Shown one piece after another: positions 42,966 through 58,574 of a DNA stretch of 64,000 nt (positions within the stretch are counted from its first letter, which is position 1; each line of letters opens with the position of its first letter). The stretch comes from Pelodera strongyloides (Eukaryota; Nematoda; Chromadorea; Rhabditida; Rhabditidae): the NCBI GenBank assembly GCA_036852015.1, contig JAANDG010000066.1, positions 310,001-374,000 on the forward strand. Direction: 5' to 3'. The notes under the pieces were generated by a model, which saw only the letters and a list, made by a program, of their open reading frames with translations, had not been told where the DNA came from and did no database searches. Position numbers and translations under genes: made by a program.

Positions 42966-45555
42966 CACATCGTTTCAGGACTCGGGGCAATAATGTATTA
43001 TACACGTACATTTATTATGTGGCATGCGACACGCATCGATAATATTACATGGAACACATTTGGCAGCGATTTATATTTATCGTTCAAATCGCCACATACA
43101 CATATTGGCAATCGATGGTTTTCGTTCACATGTATTATAAAGCCAATAACTAATATATTTTTCCTTGCACTTCCCTGAGAATACCTAGTCTAGTATAACT
43201 TCAACCACCGTTGTACTTAAAGCCTTACTGGACGACGTCCAGGGGTCCAGGGCAACTCTTATACGTAAATGGAGATGTTCTGTTTATTTCAGTGACCTAA
43301 AACCGTAACTTAAAGCCATCATAGCGCAGCATGTGGAGCATTGGACTATGAAACTGGGTGCACTTTAACTTTTTCTTTGCTTTATAGATAGTGTTCCAAT
43401 GCTACGAAGTTACGCTCCACACAAGCATAATAATTTGCACTAGCATTACTAGATGCCTCTGAACCGGTGGTGGTTCCATCTACAACCATAATATTTTGTT
43501 GTTGAGCCTTTGCGCCTTATAAGGAAATTTCAGCATTTAGTTCGTTGATGTCTATCCCCTTCTGAAGCATTCCCACTAGTTCAAGCTCCAAACTCCCAAA
43601 AGCCACGAATATGTCTATAGAATCCACGTGTATAATGTATTTGTTCAGTCGTTTGAATGGCAACCCGCAATGGAAATGTGTCACTCTTTTATTATCGTAC
43701 AGTTGTGCAAACAGACAGACACGTAGATATGATAGAAAGAGACTTCATCCGATATTAATATGAACATTCGGTATGAACTGACGCGTCTCGCCCCATCTTG
43801 GCTTACGGACTTCTTTATTCCGATTAACTGACTAATTAATTTTGTAAAACGAAGTTGTAAGCTCCTCGTGGATCAGCGTTTATAGGAATGTAATTTAGTA
43901 AAAAGTAGCGATGCTTTTTGCCAAAGTCATCACTTCTGATTAGCTGCAAATAGCGAAACTTTTTTGAGAGTTTTCATTGTCAAACAGCAAACTAGATACA
44001 GCATAGATTGGTTATTTCTTTTCGGAAAATCTCCCAAGGTAAAATCAAGCTGAACACCGTTTTACAATCTATTGCTATGCTGGGCTTCCACTGAATGTAT
44101 ATCTGTGCGACCCTTGGCGGCGTCTGTGGACTCTAAAATTGCTGGGCCGTTTGTTCGCCAAGAGGACGCCAGAAGTGCGCCATTAAATATTGCAAGCTGT
44201 ATGTCCGCATTTATCGTCTATCAAAACGATTCGGTTCAGAATTAAAGTAAATGCCGACGTAAAGTCGCAGCTATCGAAAAGGAGTAGTAGAGATTGATAT
44301 TTGCAGCTCGATAATACATATATGAAATCTTGCTTGGACGGCTTAGTGGGAGAGGGTACCCACTATATTCAGCTTTCTTACTTCCGAATGCAAAGCACAG
44401 TATTAGATGGTTCTAGTATAGTGCCCTACACCTCTCTTACAGTACAGCCCATTCTACAAGTTGCTAAGTATCACCCATAGCTAGTAGCACATTCAGCTTT
44501 GGCATGTAAATCGATAATCCTTAACAGGGCCGCTTATATGTCTGCCCCGTTTTTTAATCGTTTCACCATTAAATGGGATTATTGCCTTTTTATGGGTGTC
44601 TCTAGTGAATTTAAAGTACTTTGAGCTTTCGCTGCTAGATTTTGTCTTATCAGTATAGCAGTAGCCTGACATGATTGGTTTTTGGCGGGACTAAGTAATA
44701 AAGATCTTTGATAATGCCCGCCCACAACTAACCCCGGGTCTCTTATCAGTGCATCAAAGCAATCACGGCCTTATCATTATCTGGAAAACCAATTATTTTC
44801 TTTGATAAAGGGCGCGGCATGGGCACACCGCCAGTCAGTAGTATCGAACCATCTATGGAGAGGTCGAGTTTACTTCTCTTGGGAACTTGGAGAGGAAATA
44901 AAGAAACTCTACCTAAGATTCCCTGGGGAAGTAGATACGATCTTATCCTATTTGTCATTTCGCTGCCGATTTTTTACTCAATGTGTGTGCCTGTAGCCTC
45001 AGCCCAACGACAGTAGCATTCTTCTAATAAATTCATTTTATAACTAGAATGAAATCGTTAATCTGAACGTATATTGTTTATGAAACACTTCGTCCCTTAG
45101 CTAAAATACGTTCCATTTTACTTGTTGTATCTCTAAAAAAAATCTCGGCCAAATATAGGTCATTTTGTGATTTATTCCGTAGATAAACAACAAAGTGAGG
45201 ATTTTCAAATTTAAGAGAGATGTTCAGCCAAAGCTTTACCAATGATTTTATTGATATTTATGTGAATGTGAATCTATGTGAATTTATGTGAAGGTCTCAC
45301 TGTGGACGTGTGGACTGCATATCAATAATGCTCTTTCCGGATTCTATAACGCGCCGTCGCTACCGTACACCAAAATAATTTTTAGGATTTTCGCATTTTT
45401 TTTCGATTTTCGCACAAATTTTTTGCTTTTCACAACTTTTTATCCTTTTGATCTGTTTTGTTGTAATTTTAATATTGTTCTCTTTCTTTTTACCATCAAG
45501 TTGGGCACAATGATGGTGTGCAAGACCGCGGTTTGTATTATGCTGCAAATTTCAG
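42966..45555. other. No gene recognised upstream of AHCY
   Basis: About 2.6 kb of AT-rich DNA. A 70-codon minus-strand frame at 44746-44958 has fairly protein-like composition but no splice support. Short direct repeats of TATGTGAATGTGAA lie near 45240-45290. The AHCY promoter should be in this stretch but no motif stands out. Confidence 0.4.
45550..45555 (+). promoter_or_regulatory. Probable SL trans-splice acceptor of AHCY
   Basis: AAATTTCAG ends at 45555, 24 bases before the AHCY ATG, with no matching upstream donor or exon evident. In a nematode this is the usual form of an SL1 acceptor. Confidence 0.55.
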
Positions 45556-45579
45556 GGTAACAGCTCCTACATAGGAAAA

Positions 45580-48818
<3,239 letters not shown>

Positions 48819-49058
48819 CTTTGTGAATGACAATATATTTAATACTCACAAAAGCTTATGTAATATTATCAGTAATCTTTGTCGAAAAGATTCTGCCTTA
48901 AAATCTCATAATCATGGCCTTAACTGCGCGTCGAATGCATGTCGCCATATCCGGTTGATAATTTTCTTTAATTATTCTTGCTGCACATTGTTAGCGCTGT
49001 TATTTTTCCAATTTGTTATAAAGACGGTTACATATCGGGATACTCGTATTGAGATTGT

Positions 49059-49064
49059 AATAAA
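49059..49064 (+). terminator. AATAAA polyadenylation signal after AHCY
   Basis: AATAAA lies 240 bases after the AHCY stop in an AT-rich 3' region, before the next gene's acceptor at 49433. Confidence 0.5.
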
Positions 49065-49435
49065 AAATGTTTGAAATGATCGTGTCTTTGAAGTTTAATT
49101 GTTATCTCCATTTGGAATACCTTTGTTTTTGTTATGCGCATTTTTTTGGTAATGTTGTTGTGTCTGGGATTTGAGATCGATCATGGAAGTTATAACAAAA
49201 TTCTTTCATTTAACTAAAATTGGTCTGGGAACTTGGTACGTGACCATGTCCAATAGTTTGGCATTCGTATTTCAGTCTTTCTAGATCTAGATATGGTAGC
49301 TGGAAGAATTATATCAATGGGGGTGTTGTGAAAGTTAGTTTCCTCGTATATCGTACACTGCACTGTAAAGTTGGCAAACTAAACAGACATATTCTTCTGT
49401 AGTAGGTGTGTTTTCTAATTTGTGCAACTTCAGAA

Positions 49436-51849
49436 ATGCCGATTTCATATTGTTGTGTGGTGGATCGGGCCTATGCTCGCTATGAAATGAACGACAATCC
49501 CTACCTCAGCTATCTACATCATCCGTCAGGTGTCACGGTTCTGTGTTATAACGTTGATAAATCGGTACGAATTTGTTTTTATTTAGTACAACTCTTTATT
49601 AGTGTGCCCAACTAAATATAAGTGGTCTCTGTGCCCACAGGCTATGTGTACTGTGGAAAACTTACATTTCCGACCGGCCATCCTGAACTACTTTTGAAAC
49701 GTTTTTTGTTCGGAATTCCACATCCCGAACGCGCCCTCAGTATTAGGCATAAATATATTATTGCATTCTAGTGTCACGCATGATGTAAACCATGTTTTAT
49801 GCAAAAGTGTATCGTTCATAATTGTACGGTACCCTGCTGCAGAGCTATCACTCGGTCTTGATTTTCTCTACTTGCATTTTAAATTAACACTTTCAGCCGC
49901 TCACGAGTGAAGTTGTTCAAGTGGATTTCGCACTGGGAAAGAAGTCGAATCAAGAGCGGGGTGAACAGCAAGTATCCGGAAAAGGGAAGAAGGTAGGAAT
50001 TTACTTTCTACTTGAGTTTTTTACTGCATGATGTCGTGGATTGAGGGCCCCTTGCGTCCGTCCGTTCCTATGTATCTTGATGATTGACATGCGGATACTA
50101 GTCGACTGTAGTATTTTTTTAATATTTTCTTTCCATTATTATAGGGAGCGCTTCTTGCTCAAAAAGAAACAAAGCTTTGCATTATTCGGTGCAAGGACGG
50201 GACTGAGCGGGTCGTTCGCGTTGGAGTCAAGGGGATATTGGCCGAGGTTCTATTTTATCTAATTCGCTCATATTTCCTAGCGATTCATTAGTTTTTCTTT
50301 GATAGTGTATTTGTCGTGTTCTGAAGTAGGTAGGATCAAAAATGTGGTACGCCACTTTTGAGGTATACATAGGGCAAGTGAAACATTGCATTTGCATTCT
50401 TTCGTGTATTTATTATGTTACATAGTTACATGGTAGATGGTAGTTTGATGTTGATTGCTGATGATCCAATAAAAGTGAAGATTGAATGGCTTGTGTGAGT
50501 GTGACGGTAACCGGCAATTAGGGCAAGAAGAACTATTTTTGTTAACTGTAATTAATTATAATTATAAGAAAAACAGTCAATCGTTTCAGGTGAACGACCG
50601 GTTGAGAACGAATCCGGACCTCGTTCGACTTGCCCCCGAGAACCAAGGATATATTGCGATTTTAACTTACCCGGTTAGTTTTTGTGTGTTTTTGAAATTT
50701 GATTTGAAGTGTATGCATTCAAATTTTCGCAAGTAAGCTCCCAGGTTTGACTTGCAAAGGTGCGCGATTCAGATACTGTAGTTGAACTGTAGGCTAAGGT
50801 GCTAAATGTGTGTTTTCCTGTGTAATTAATATGTTGGACTTTGTATTGTAGGGAGGAAAGCGTAAGATGGGCGAGTTTACAACAGAAGTTCCGAAGAAAC
50901 GCGTTTTCCTCAAGGAAGATGTTGTGGGTGGAAGTGGTGCAGAATCCACCAGTACACAGGTATTGAAATTGTGTTTTTCTTTCTTTATTTATTTATCTTT
51001 ATATTTGTCTTTATATCGCCTGTTTCTTTTATAGAAAAGAGGTTCAGTCTATAGAAAGTTTCGAGTAATGTAGTGCTTTGTTAATTTAATGATTCCCTTC
51101 GGAATAATACTTATGTCTCGTCTCAATTTGTGAAACAATTGGACAGTTTGTTTCGAGTTTGCTAATAGAGCAAAATCCATAGCTCCAGTTTGAGTTTTTT
51201 TTTTATTAATGTTTTGTATTTGTATTTTGTTTAGGTAGAGTCTGCAGAGAGCGGTAGTGTTGAACAGACTACGACTACCGCAGAAACTTCTGTGTCAGTA
51301 GAGAAAGAGAGTAGTGTCACGGGAGAAACTACGTTAGAACAGTCTCAGAATGTGAGTTATTTTTTATTGTATAAATGTGGAATGACTGTGGTTCTTGGTT
51401 CTGTATTTATTTCTTTGCCACTCACAGAATCCATTGTTGGATTGTTGAAACGGTTGCTTTATGTTACCTTACAATCTTAGCTATCTTTGACACCAATCCA
51501 ATAAGTTACCTCTGTTTTCTTAATTTGAATTTATTCATTCAATTCGTGCTATGAGATCAAAGTTGAAAACATTGTATCATCCGATCACCGTGAAGTCGCC
51601 TATCTATAATTTATGTATAGTTTAAATCTCGAGCCCTCCGTTTACGACTGTTGTTTATTCATTGTCATTTCCTTTTTGCAGGTCCAAGATGAATCCGTAC
51701 AATCGGGATCCCTATCTACAACTACTGGAACTAGTATTGTGGAAAACGTAGTTGAAGGAATTGAAGCACAAGTGCCTCAGAGCGAGCAGCAACTACTTGC
51801 TCCCGAAACACATAGAGACCGATTTGTTATAACAGAAATGCTAAACTGA
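49436..51849 (+). CDS. ABITRAM (FAM206/Simiate) homologue
   Basis: Seven exons, all phase 0: 49436-49564, 49897-49992, 50145-50246, 50590-50673, 50852-50959, 51235-51351, 51682-51849; 267 aa. The ATG follows a CAACTTCAG acceptor by two bases, as for SL addition. The core matches the ABITRAM family: a first block ([19 protein letters not shown]), then [19 protein letters not shown], then [20 protein letters not shown], and finally ENQGYIAIL, a barrel-sandwich hybrid fold like GCSH. In vertebrates the protein binds actin and localises to dendrites and nuclear speckles. The C-terminal ~110 residues are a Ser/Thr/Glu/Gln-rich tail absent from the vertebrate protein, likely disordered. It may be co-transcribed with AHCY. 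Confidence 0.82.
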
Positions 51850-52628
51850 TAGCATTCCACTGTCTCCTTGTTTCCATTATCATAAAAGTGATTACTTCAA
51901 TTGTTTTACTTCTTTACTTATATGAAGAAAAGTCATACTTGCTTTTCATATCTATACGTTACCGTAACCTGAAGATGGCTGGCCTTTGAGTGTACGGTGT
52001 ATGCCCCCTAGTCGGTCTCGACGCGGGATCTCCCATACTGTATTTCCTTTGTTCATTATGCTTTCTCTGTTGAGCAAATATTGTGCTCTTCGCTGGTTCC
52101 AACATGACTGTTGAGGTGATATGTATGTGCTTGATACAGGGTGGTTAAGGAATTCTTACTTAATCTACTCTCTTATGAGTTTTCAGTTTGTACATTTGTA
52201 GTTTTTTTTTTCCGAAATTTGTCACTAACTCAAGTTCTGTATTTATCGGGACTGTTTTCCGTAGCATATTTTTATTTAGTTTTATAATTTGGATGTTGTT
52301 TTTATCTTCGCTTTATTAGTTTTGTTCAAACGTATGGTTCTTTATCGGTAATTAGTATTTCGTTTCAGGTGTGGCATCGGTGAAGTGAAGTGGGCTGTGG
52401 AAGTCAGACAGTCTCCGCGAATCGTTGTAGTTATTGAATTGTGAGTTTTTTTTCTGTCTTTACTATTGCATTATACGTTACATTTATTTGTATACTGAGA
52501 TCTATATCTATTAGTGTTTCTGTTGATAGTTGATATTGATATTTAAATCTATATTATGCTTTTACTAATAGCAAGTTCGTGTGTGTTTTTATTGTTAATT
52601 ATGGAATGTATAAATTTAGAGGGGAAAC
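51850..52628 (+). other. Intergenic and AP-1 mu 5' untranslated exon (52369-52440)
   Basis: TTCGTTTCAG ends at 52368, and the segment to 52440 ends in a GTGAGT donor, so it is a likely 5' untranslated exon or SL acceptor for the following gene. The rest is AT-rich. Confidence 0.5.
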
Positions 52629-55600
52629 ATGTCATGCTCAGCCATATTCATTCTCGACTTAAAAGGAAATGTAAGTTATTTTTGGTTTCATTTGCTATCC
52701 TTATTTTTTTATGATAGCAAATTCGCTTGTTTTTGAAGTTTATTCGTGTGGCTTGCATAGGTCCGTAAGAATTTGTTATCGTGTAGATTTCTACGTGTTG
52801 GCTAATTTTTATTATAATGCATAGCAGCATCTAGTTCATACGAATAGCACAGGGCAGGGCCAATGTTTTTTATTGTGCTTCTTAATACGTGATGTTTTCT
52901 TCCATACGTAAAGTATATTATCGAAAAATGTAAATCGCCAAATATCCAATACCTGACCAGTATATATGTACAGTATTTTATATGAGTACTACGGTATGTG
53001 TATTATTGTCTATATTTGTAGGTGATTGTGTCACGCAACTACCGCGGTGATGTCGAGATGTCGTGTATTGAGAAGTTTATGCCTCTAGTGGTGGAAAGGG
53101 AGGATGAAGGCCAGAAAAGCCCTGTTTTGGTCTCTGGCGACATTTCCTATGTCTACATCAAGCACATGAACCTATTTCGTGAGTTTTGGTTTTTCAGTTC
53201 ATATATCTGTTGGTTTGTTTAGTAATACTGAGAACTGCCTGCAGATGTAATTGTAATTTTTTTTTGCTCGAAAATAGTGTTCGTAGTTGTGGGGCTAAAA
53301 ATAACTTGCATCTATTGGCAAAGCAGACTGTTTCATGCACAAAATATGTAAGATGAGAGAAAACAGGAAAAGATGTTCGTGGCTGCTTTTTTGCATTTCG
53401 TTCTGATAATATATTTTCTGGTAATTCTAAGCATTGATGTATTATTGCAATCCTTTTTGTTGACTTTTATTTGTATCTTTGCTTGAAATTGTTATTTGTT
53501 TGAATTATTTCTTCTATTGTTGCAGTGGTTTCGGTGTCGAAGAAGAATTGCAACGTGTCGTTGATGGTCTCCTTTTTGTACAAATGTGTCGAAGTGTTCC
53601 GTGAGTATTTCAAGGATCTGGAGGAGGAGTCTGTACGGTAGGTGGTACTTTTTAATTATGTATTTTGTTTATCGATTTTTATTTGGGTACTGAAGTATGC
53701 CTTTTGATACCGGCATTTGCTGGACTAGGATGTAGGAAGCTCGTACATTGTTATGCCTTTGTGGAATGAGTTGTAAAGGTTATATTTAGAATTTTGGGGA
53801 TTTGTTCTAGGTGTGTTATCAGGTATTTAATTACATTTTAGCGAAACCTATCATTACTGCATTATGTGTGTCACTGTTAATATTTTAGTGACAATTTTGT
53901 AATCATCTACGAGTTGTTCGATGAAATGATGGACTTTGGATTTCCACAAACAACAGAGAGCAAGATTCTGCAGGAGTGAGTCTTAGTTTTGTTCTTATTT
54001 TGGTAATTTTGTATTTTGTCTGCTGTTGGTTTGGTGATGGTAGTTTGACTTGTAGTGATCAATTGAAGCGAAATTTCACTGCTTGCTGCCAGCCCACCAA
54101 CTTTAATAATATATATATAAGTTTGGAGATAATACCCGTTCTGCCTCGATTCGGTGTTTGGTCTTTATATATTTCTTATATTCCTTATTTATTAAGGTTC
54201 ATCACCCAAGAGGGTCATCGGCTTGAGGTGGCACCCCGTCCGCCAATGGCTGTCACTAATGCGGTGAGCTGGAGAAGTGAGGGACTCAAGTACAGGAAGA
54301 ATGAAGTGTTTCTCGATGTCATCGAGAGTGTTAATATGCTGGTACGTTGTGATATTTTGATGTATTTTCTGGTGTATCTGACTGTCTGTCTCGGTAGAGC
54401 TTGTTGTTTGCTCTGCTTTGATTTGTGTCGTCATGCTACTTTCCCACTACTGTGTGTGTTGCGTCGACATTTTGCAACTAGCTGTGTTTTCAAGCAAATA
54501 GGTTGTTAGAGTTGACTGGAAGTGTGTTTGTTCATTAGCTTCACAATGAAGTTAGTCCGTTAGTTGGTTGTTAGAAGAAGTGTTACTTGAACTCTACCGA
54601 AAGTAGGTGGGTTGTGAGTGACTTGATTTAAAGCCAGGTTAAAAACGTCCGGTTTGATTGGTACCACCACCGCGCACACGGTCATTTATACAGCTGTATA
54701 CTCTTTAGTCTTTAGGCCAACTCGCAGGGAACTGTTCTCCGTAGTGAGATAGTCGGCTCAATCCGTATGAGAGTGGTGCTCTCCGGAATGCCCGAGCTCA
54801 GATTGGGACTCAACGATAAAGTGATCTTCCAGCAATCGTCCACGCAGAGTAGTCGTGAGTTTTGATTTTGCTCCGTTTGTTTTTTCTTTATGTTTCAGTT
54901 TAGTTTTTAAGTAAGGTTGCCTTTTGACCGAGTATAGAGCCCCTTGTGGTAATCTTTTCATGGTTAGTGTCTAATTTAAAAGGAAGTAAATAAAGTAACA
55001 GTAATACAAGGAAGAGTGTGAAGGAGAGTATTGTTATATAAGTAGTGTAGCTGAAGCTAAGTTGTTCAGAATTGTGTACGCTTTGTTCAGGCGCCGGAGG
55101 AAAAGGCGTCGAGCTCGAGGATGTCAAATTTCACCAGTGTGTCCGATTGTCGAGATTTGATGCAGAGAGAACGATCTCATTCATTCCACCAGATGGAGAG
55201 TTTGAGTTGATGAGCTACAGACTCACAACACAGGTTCGTTTTCAAATTTGCGTTTTCGCATATGTATCGTGCGCGTACATCCGGTTTGATATGTATACAA
55301 GCATATATACGGTAACATATAGATAGGTAGACACTATAGTATCAGACGTTGTGAAGTGTGAAGTTGAAATTTTGAGCTTAAATATATAAACGTGGTGCCT
55401 GTGGCAGCAGTAAACGCCCATTCGTTAAAGTGAAATAATGTGTTTTAGGTGAAGCCACTGATTTGGGTCGAGGCGACCGTGGAAAAGCACAAACATTCTA
55501 GAGTTGAATATATGGTCAAGGTGAATTTTTGTATCATTAATTTTTAAATGTTATTGTGTGACAAACAGACCAACCCTGCCTGGTTATATTTGTTGATGGA

Positions 55601-56978
55601 CCAGTTTTCAAAAAGAAAGTGGTTGTATATCTTTCGGCGAATAACTTGTTCTAATTGAAAACTAATTGAAACATCTTGTCATGGGAAAGATTTTAAATGA
55701 TCAGTGTGGCATACTCCACTGATCTATATTCCTTGGCAAAACGGCATTCGTTTGAATTTTAATTGATTTTTGTTTCCTCTAGGCGAAGTCGCAGTTCAAG
55801 CGGCAATCGATTGCCAACCACGTGGAGGTGATCATTCCGGTGCCTGCGGATGCGGATTCGCCCAAGTTCAAGACCAGCATCGGAACTGTGAAGTACGCAC
55901 CAGAACTGTGTGCCTTTGTTTGGACAATTAGGAGTTTTCCTGGTGAGTAGATCAGATCGTTGCGTCTAGTTATAGCATGCCAAATCACAAAGCCAACTTT
56001 GAAGAAATTCGGCATCACCCAACACAATATGACTGATTTCTTTTATATACGGGGTCTGTGTTGTTTTGGTGAAGTGTCGATGTTTCACATAACATGTAAA
56101 ATTTGCTATTGCATTCGACAATGGTCTGAGTCGAATGTTTTGGTGCTGTGGGGTGTTATGTGAGATCTGCGCATTAATTTATATAAGCTTTGTTATATTT
56201 CCACTGTTTTCCAGGAGGTCGTGAGTATCTGATGCGTGCTCATTTCCTGATGCCCTCGATTAGTAGTGAGGAGCCGGATAGAAAGCCGCCGATTTCAGTC
56301 AAGTTTGAGATTCCATACTATACGACGTCTGGTTTGCAGGTGGGTCTTGTTTTAGAGTACTTAGAAGTGCTTTATAGTAAGTTACTTATGATGGTGAATT
56401 GGTATACTGTATGTTCGCGGTATACACGGTAATATTACGCGTTACTGTATAGTTTTTGTGCACCGGCATTTCATTATCTCCTTACTGTCTTACAATTCTT
56501 TCTCAAGGTTTAGTGTTCACCTTCTGGGAATGTTACAGGTGGTTTTTTTGCACGTTAGAACCTGTGTAGATTACTTGTTTGATTAGTGGTATGCATTGAT
56601 TCTTCTGCAAAGTTGTTGTTGTTTCGTAATATTATATTCTATGCATGAATTTAGCTGTGAAGATGCGAACGAACGCTTTGATATTGTAGTGGTGTGATTT
56701 ATTGCCGTAGTAGTAGTACTTTTGATAATTATTGTGCGTGATCTAAATTAAATCTAATAAGTGCATAATTGTGGCTGAATTCATTTTTGTATCTGTGAAT
56801 GAAAATGATAATGGCTTTATTGTGATGGCTTGTATGTATGTGGAAAGTCTTGAAATCATTTGATATAATTGTGTTTTAGGTGCGTTACCTGCGCATTATC
56901 GAGCGCAGTGGATACCAGGCACTGCCCTGGGTGCGCTATGTTACGCAAAACGGAGACTATGAGATAAGATCACTCTAG
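52629..56978 (+). CDS. AP-1 complex medium chain (mu1 adaptin)
   Basis: Subunit of the clathrin adaptor AP-1 at the trans-Golgi network and endosomes; its C-terminal mu-homology domain binds YxxPhi sorting signals. Eleven exons join in frame: 52629-52670, 53022-53178, 53526-53637, 53889-53975, 54197-54341, 54716-54854, 55091-55233, 55449-55520, 55783-55942, 56215-56339, 56880-56978, giving 426 aa, normal for mu1. The N-terminal longin-like domain starts [14 protein letters not shown]; linker [20 protein letters not shown]; mu domain with [45 protein letters not shown], and the end [20 protein letters not shown]. These blocks are specific to AP-1 rather than AP-2 mu. In C. elegans there are two such genes (unc-101 and apm-1); which one this corresponds to I cannot tell. 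Confidence 0.97.
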
Positions 56979-57102
56979 GTATTGTCTTTATGCTATAATA
57001 TATTAGTGACTGTATGATTGATTGATGAGAGAATTACTGAAGTTCTGTACCTAAAGATTTTTATACACTTTATTATTTTATTTATCTGCGTATTCGATAG
57101 TT

Positions 57103-57290
57103 TTAAAGCGAAATTAGCGAAATAGTGGCCGGTTTTTGAAACGCATCGAGTACACCAGCATTCTTATGCAGTTTATGCAAATGAGCATAAATTAGAATAA
57201 AAAATTGAGCTAAATTCGAGCAACTTAGCATAAATACGTAATAATTCAATTGTACACGATGCGTTTCAAAAAACGGCCGGTATTTCGCCT
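57103..57290. mobile_element. AGCGAAAT-family MITE, second copy
   Basis: TTAA then AGCGAAATTAGCG; TGGCCGGTTTTTGAAACGCATCG near the left is matched inverted by CGATGCGTTTCAAAAAACGGCCGG near the right. The AT-rich middle resembles 42757-42965. The right TTAA has decayed to TTGA. Confidence 0.75.
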
Positions 57291-58573
57291 TGATTTGTCT
57301 GCATATGCATGAATCTTTACCTTGTAAAGGGAGATCAGTGAGCTTGAAAGATTGTGGCTTGTGGCTTTTAACCATAATGTGGAATTTTAGAGAAATGCTT
57401 ATATAGTTATTTTTTTGTTCTTATGGAGTTACCGTTGTAAATGGCCTTAGTGTTCCTTTTCTATAGAGTTTTATTGTGCATGTGATATGTTTATTGATTT
57501 GAGCGGCTTTGTAGATGATTTTAGATTTTATCCTTACTAAAAATTGTAGCCTTTGTATATATAATTAATATACCTAACTTCTAACCTACAAGGAAAGTAG
57601 AGCGTGTCTTGTGTGTGCCTTATTATGCTTGTAAATCTAGCCGATTTATATAAATCATCCCCTCGACTGTGTTCCTTATAAAATGTGATATTTTTGGTTG
57701 TGAATTGATATTAGTGGTTTTGGGGTGGGGTTACAGTTTAAACATAGAACTTATAAGATATAATTTTATAGTTGTCTTTGTTTGTGCAATATTATTGTAT
57801 TTGCGTATTATTTATTGTAGTAAGTAAATAATAAATAAGCCTAGCCTAGTTATACAGATGTACACATGGAGTTATTATATTTTTAGAGGACGAATAAAGT
57901 TTTTTTTATTAAAAATTGTGTATATGAAATATGCGTTATTCTTGCGCTCAATTGTATCAGTTTTTTTGTTATTAGAACCTAATCTACTATTTCATTAGGT
58001 ATCTTTCGTTTCGTTATTAGGTATGTGTGGAGTTTTTTTTGGTATTGTTATCGTCTTTGATAGTTTTTTTTGGCACTGTCATTGTCTTAGTGTTGAGCGG
58101 GTGAGCTACCGTAACTCCTACTATGGAAAGCGCGGGAGATATTATTTTTCAATCGGAGTCGGTGTTCACTCTCGCGCTCTTGCTTTGCTTTGTGTTTTAT
58201 GCTTGATTTGTGTTCCTCTGTATTTACGTTATTATTTTAAAAACCTTGTTTGTGATATGCAAGTGCATTCTTGGTTGCTTGCAGTAGTCAGGACTTGTAT
58301 CTTTGACTGATTAAATTAGAGTAAATAGTTTACTTTGATTTTCATTTACAACGATAATGTAAACCCCTCCTATAACTTATATTCACAAATTGGTTCTGTC
58401 GCAGGTCTCTCTCTATCTGCTTATACTTTTAGTGTTATCTACCTTTTGATCTCGCTTTGCACTGCTTGCAGTTTTGGTTTTGTATTCCATGGGTGATAGA
58501 TTCCTTTCATCCGTCGAACGGTTGAACCATCTGTATACTTTATTTCTTTTTCGACGAAGTATTTACATTCCAG
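57291..58573. other. Intergenic, AT-rich
   Basis: No exon with splice support. It separates AP-1 mu from the next gene and should hold the latter's promoter if it is not in an operon. Confidence 0.4.
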
Positions 58574-58574
58574 G

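Noticed and set aside
44746..44958. 70-codon minus-strand frame upstream of AHCY
   Set aside because: Composition is plausible, but there is no acceptor, donor or continuing exon.
54192..54434. Minus-strand frame across an AP-1 mu exon
   Set aside because: It is the shadow of the real exon on the other strand.
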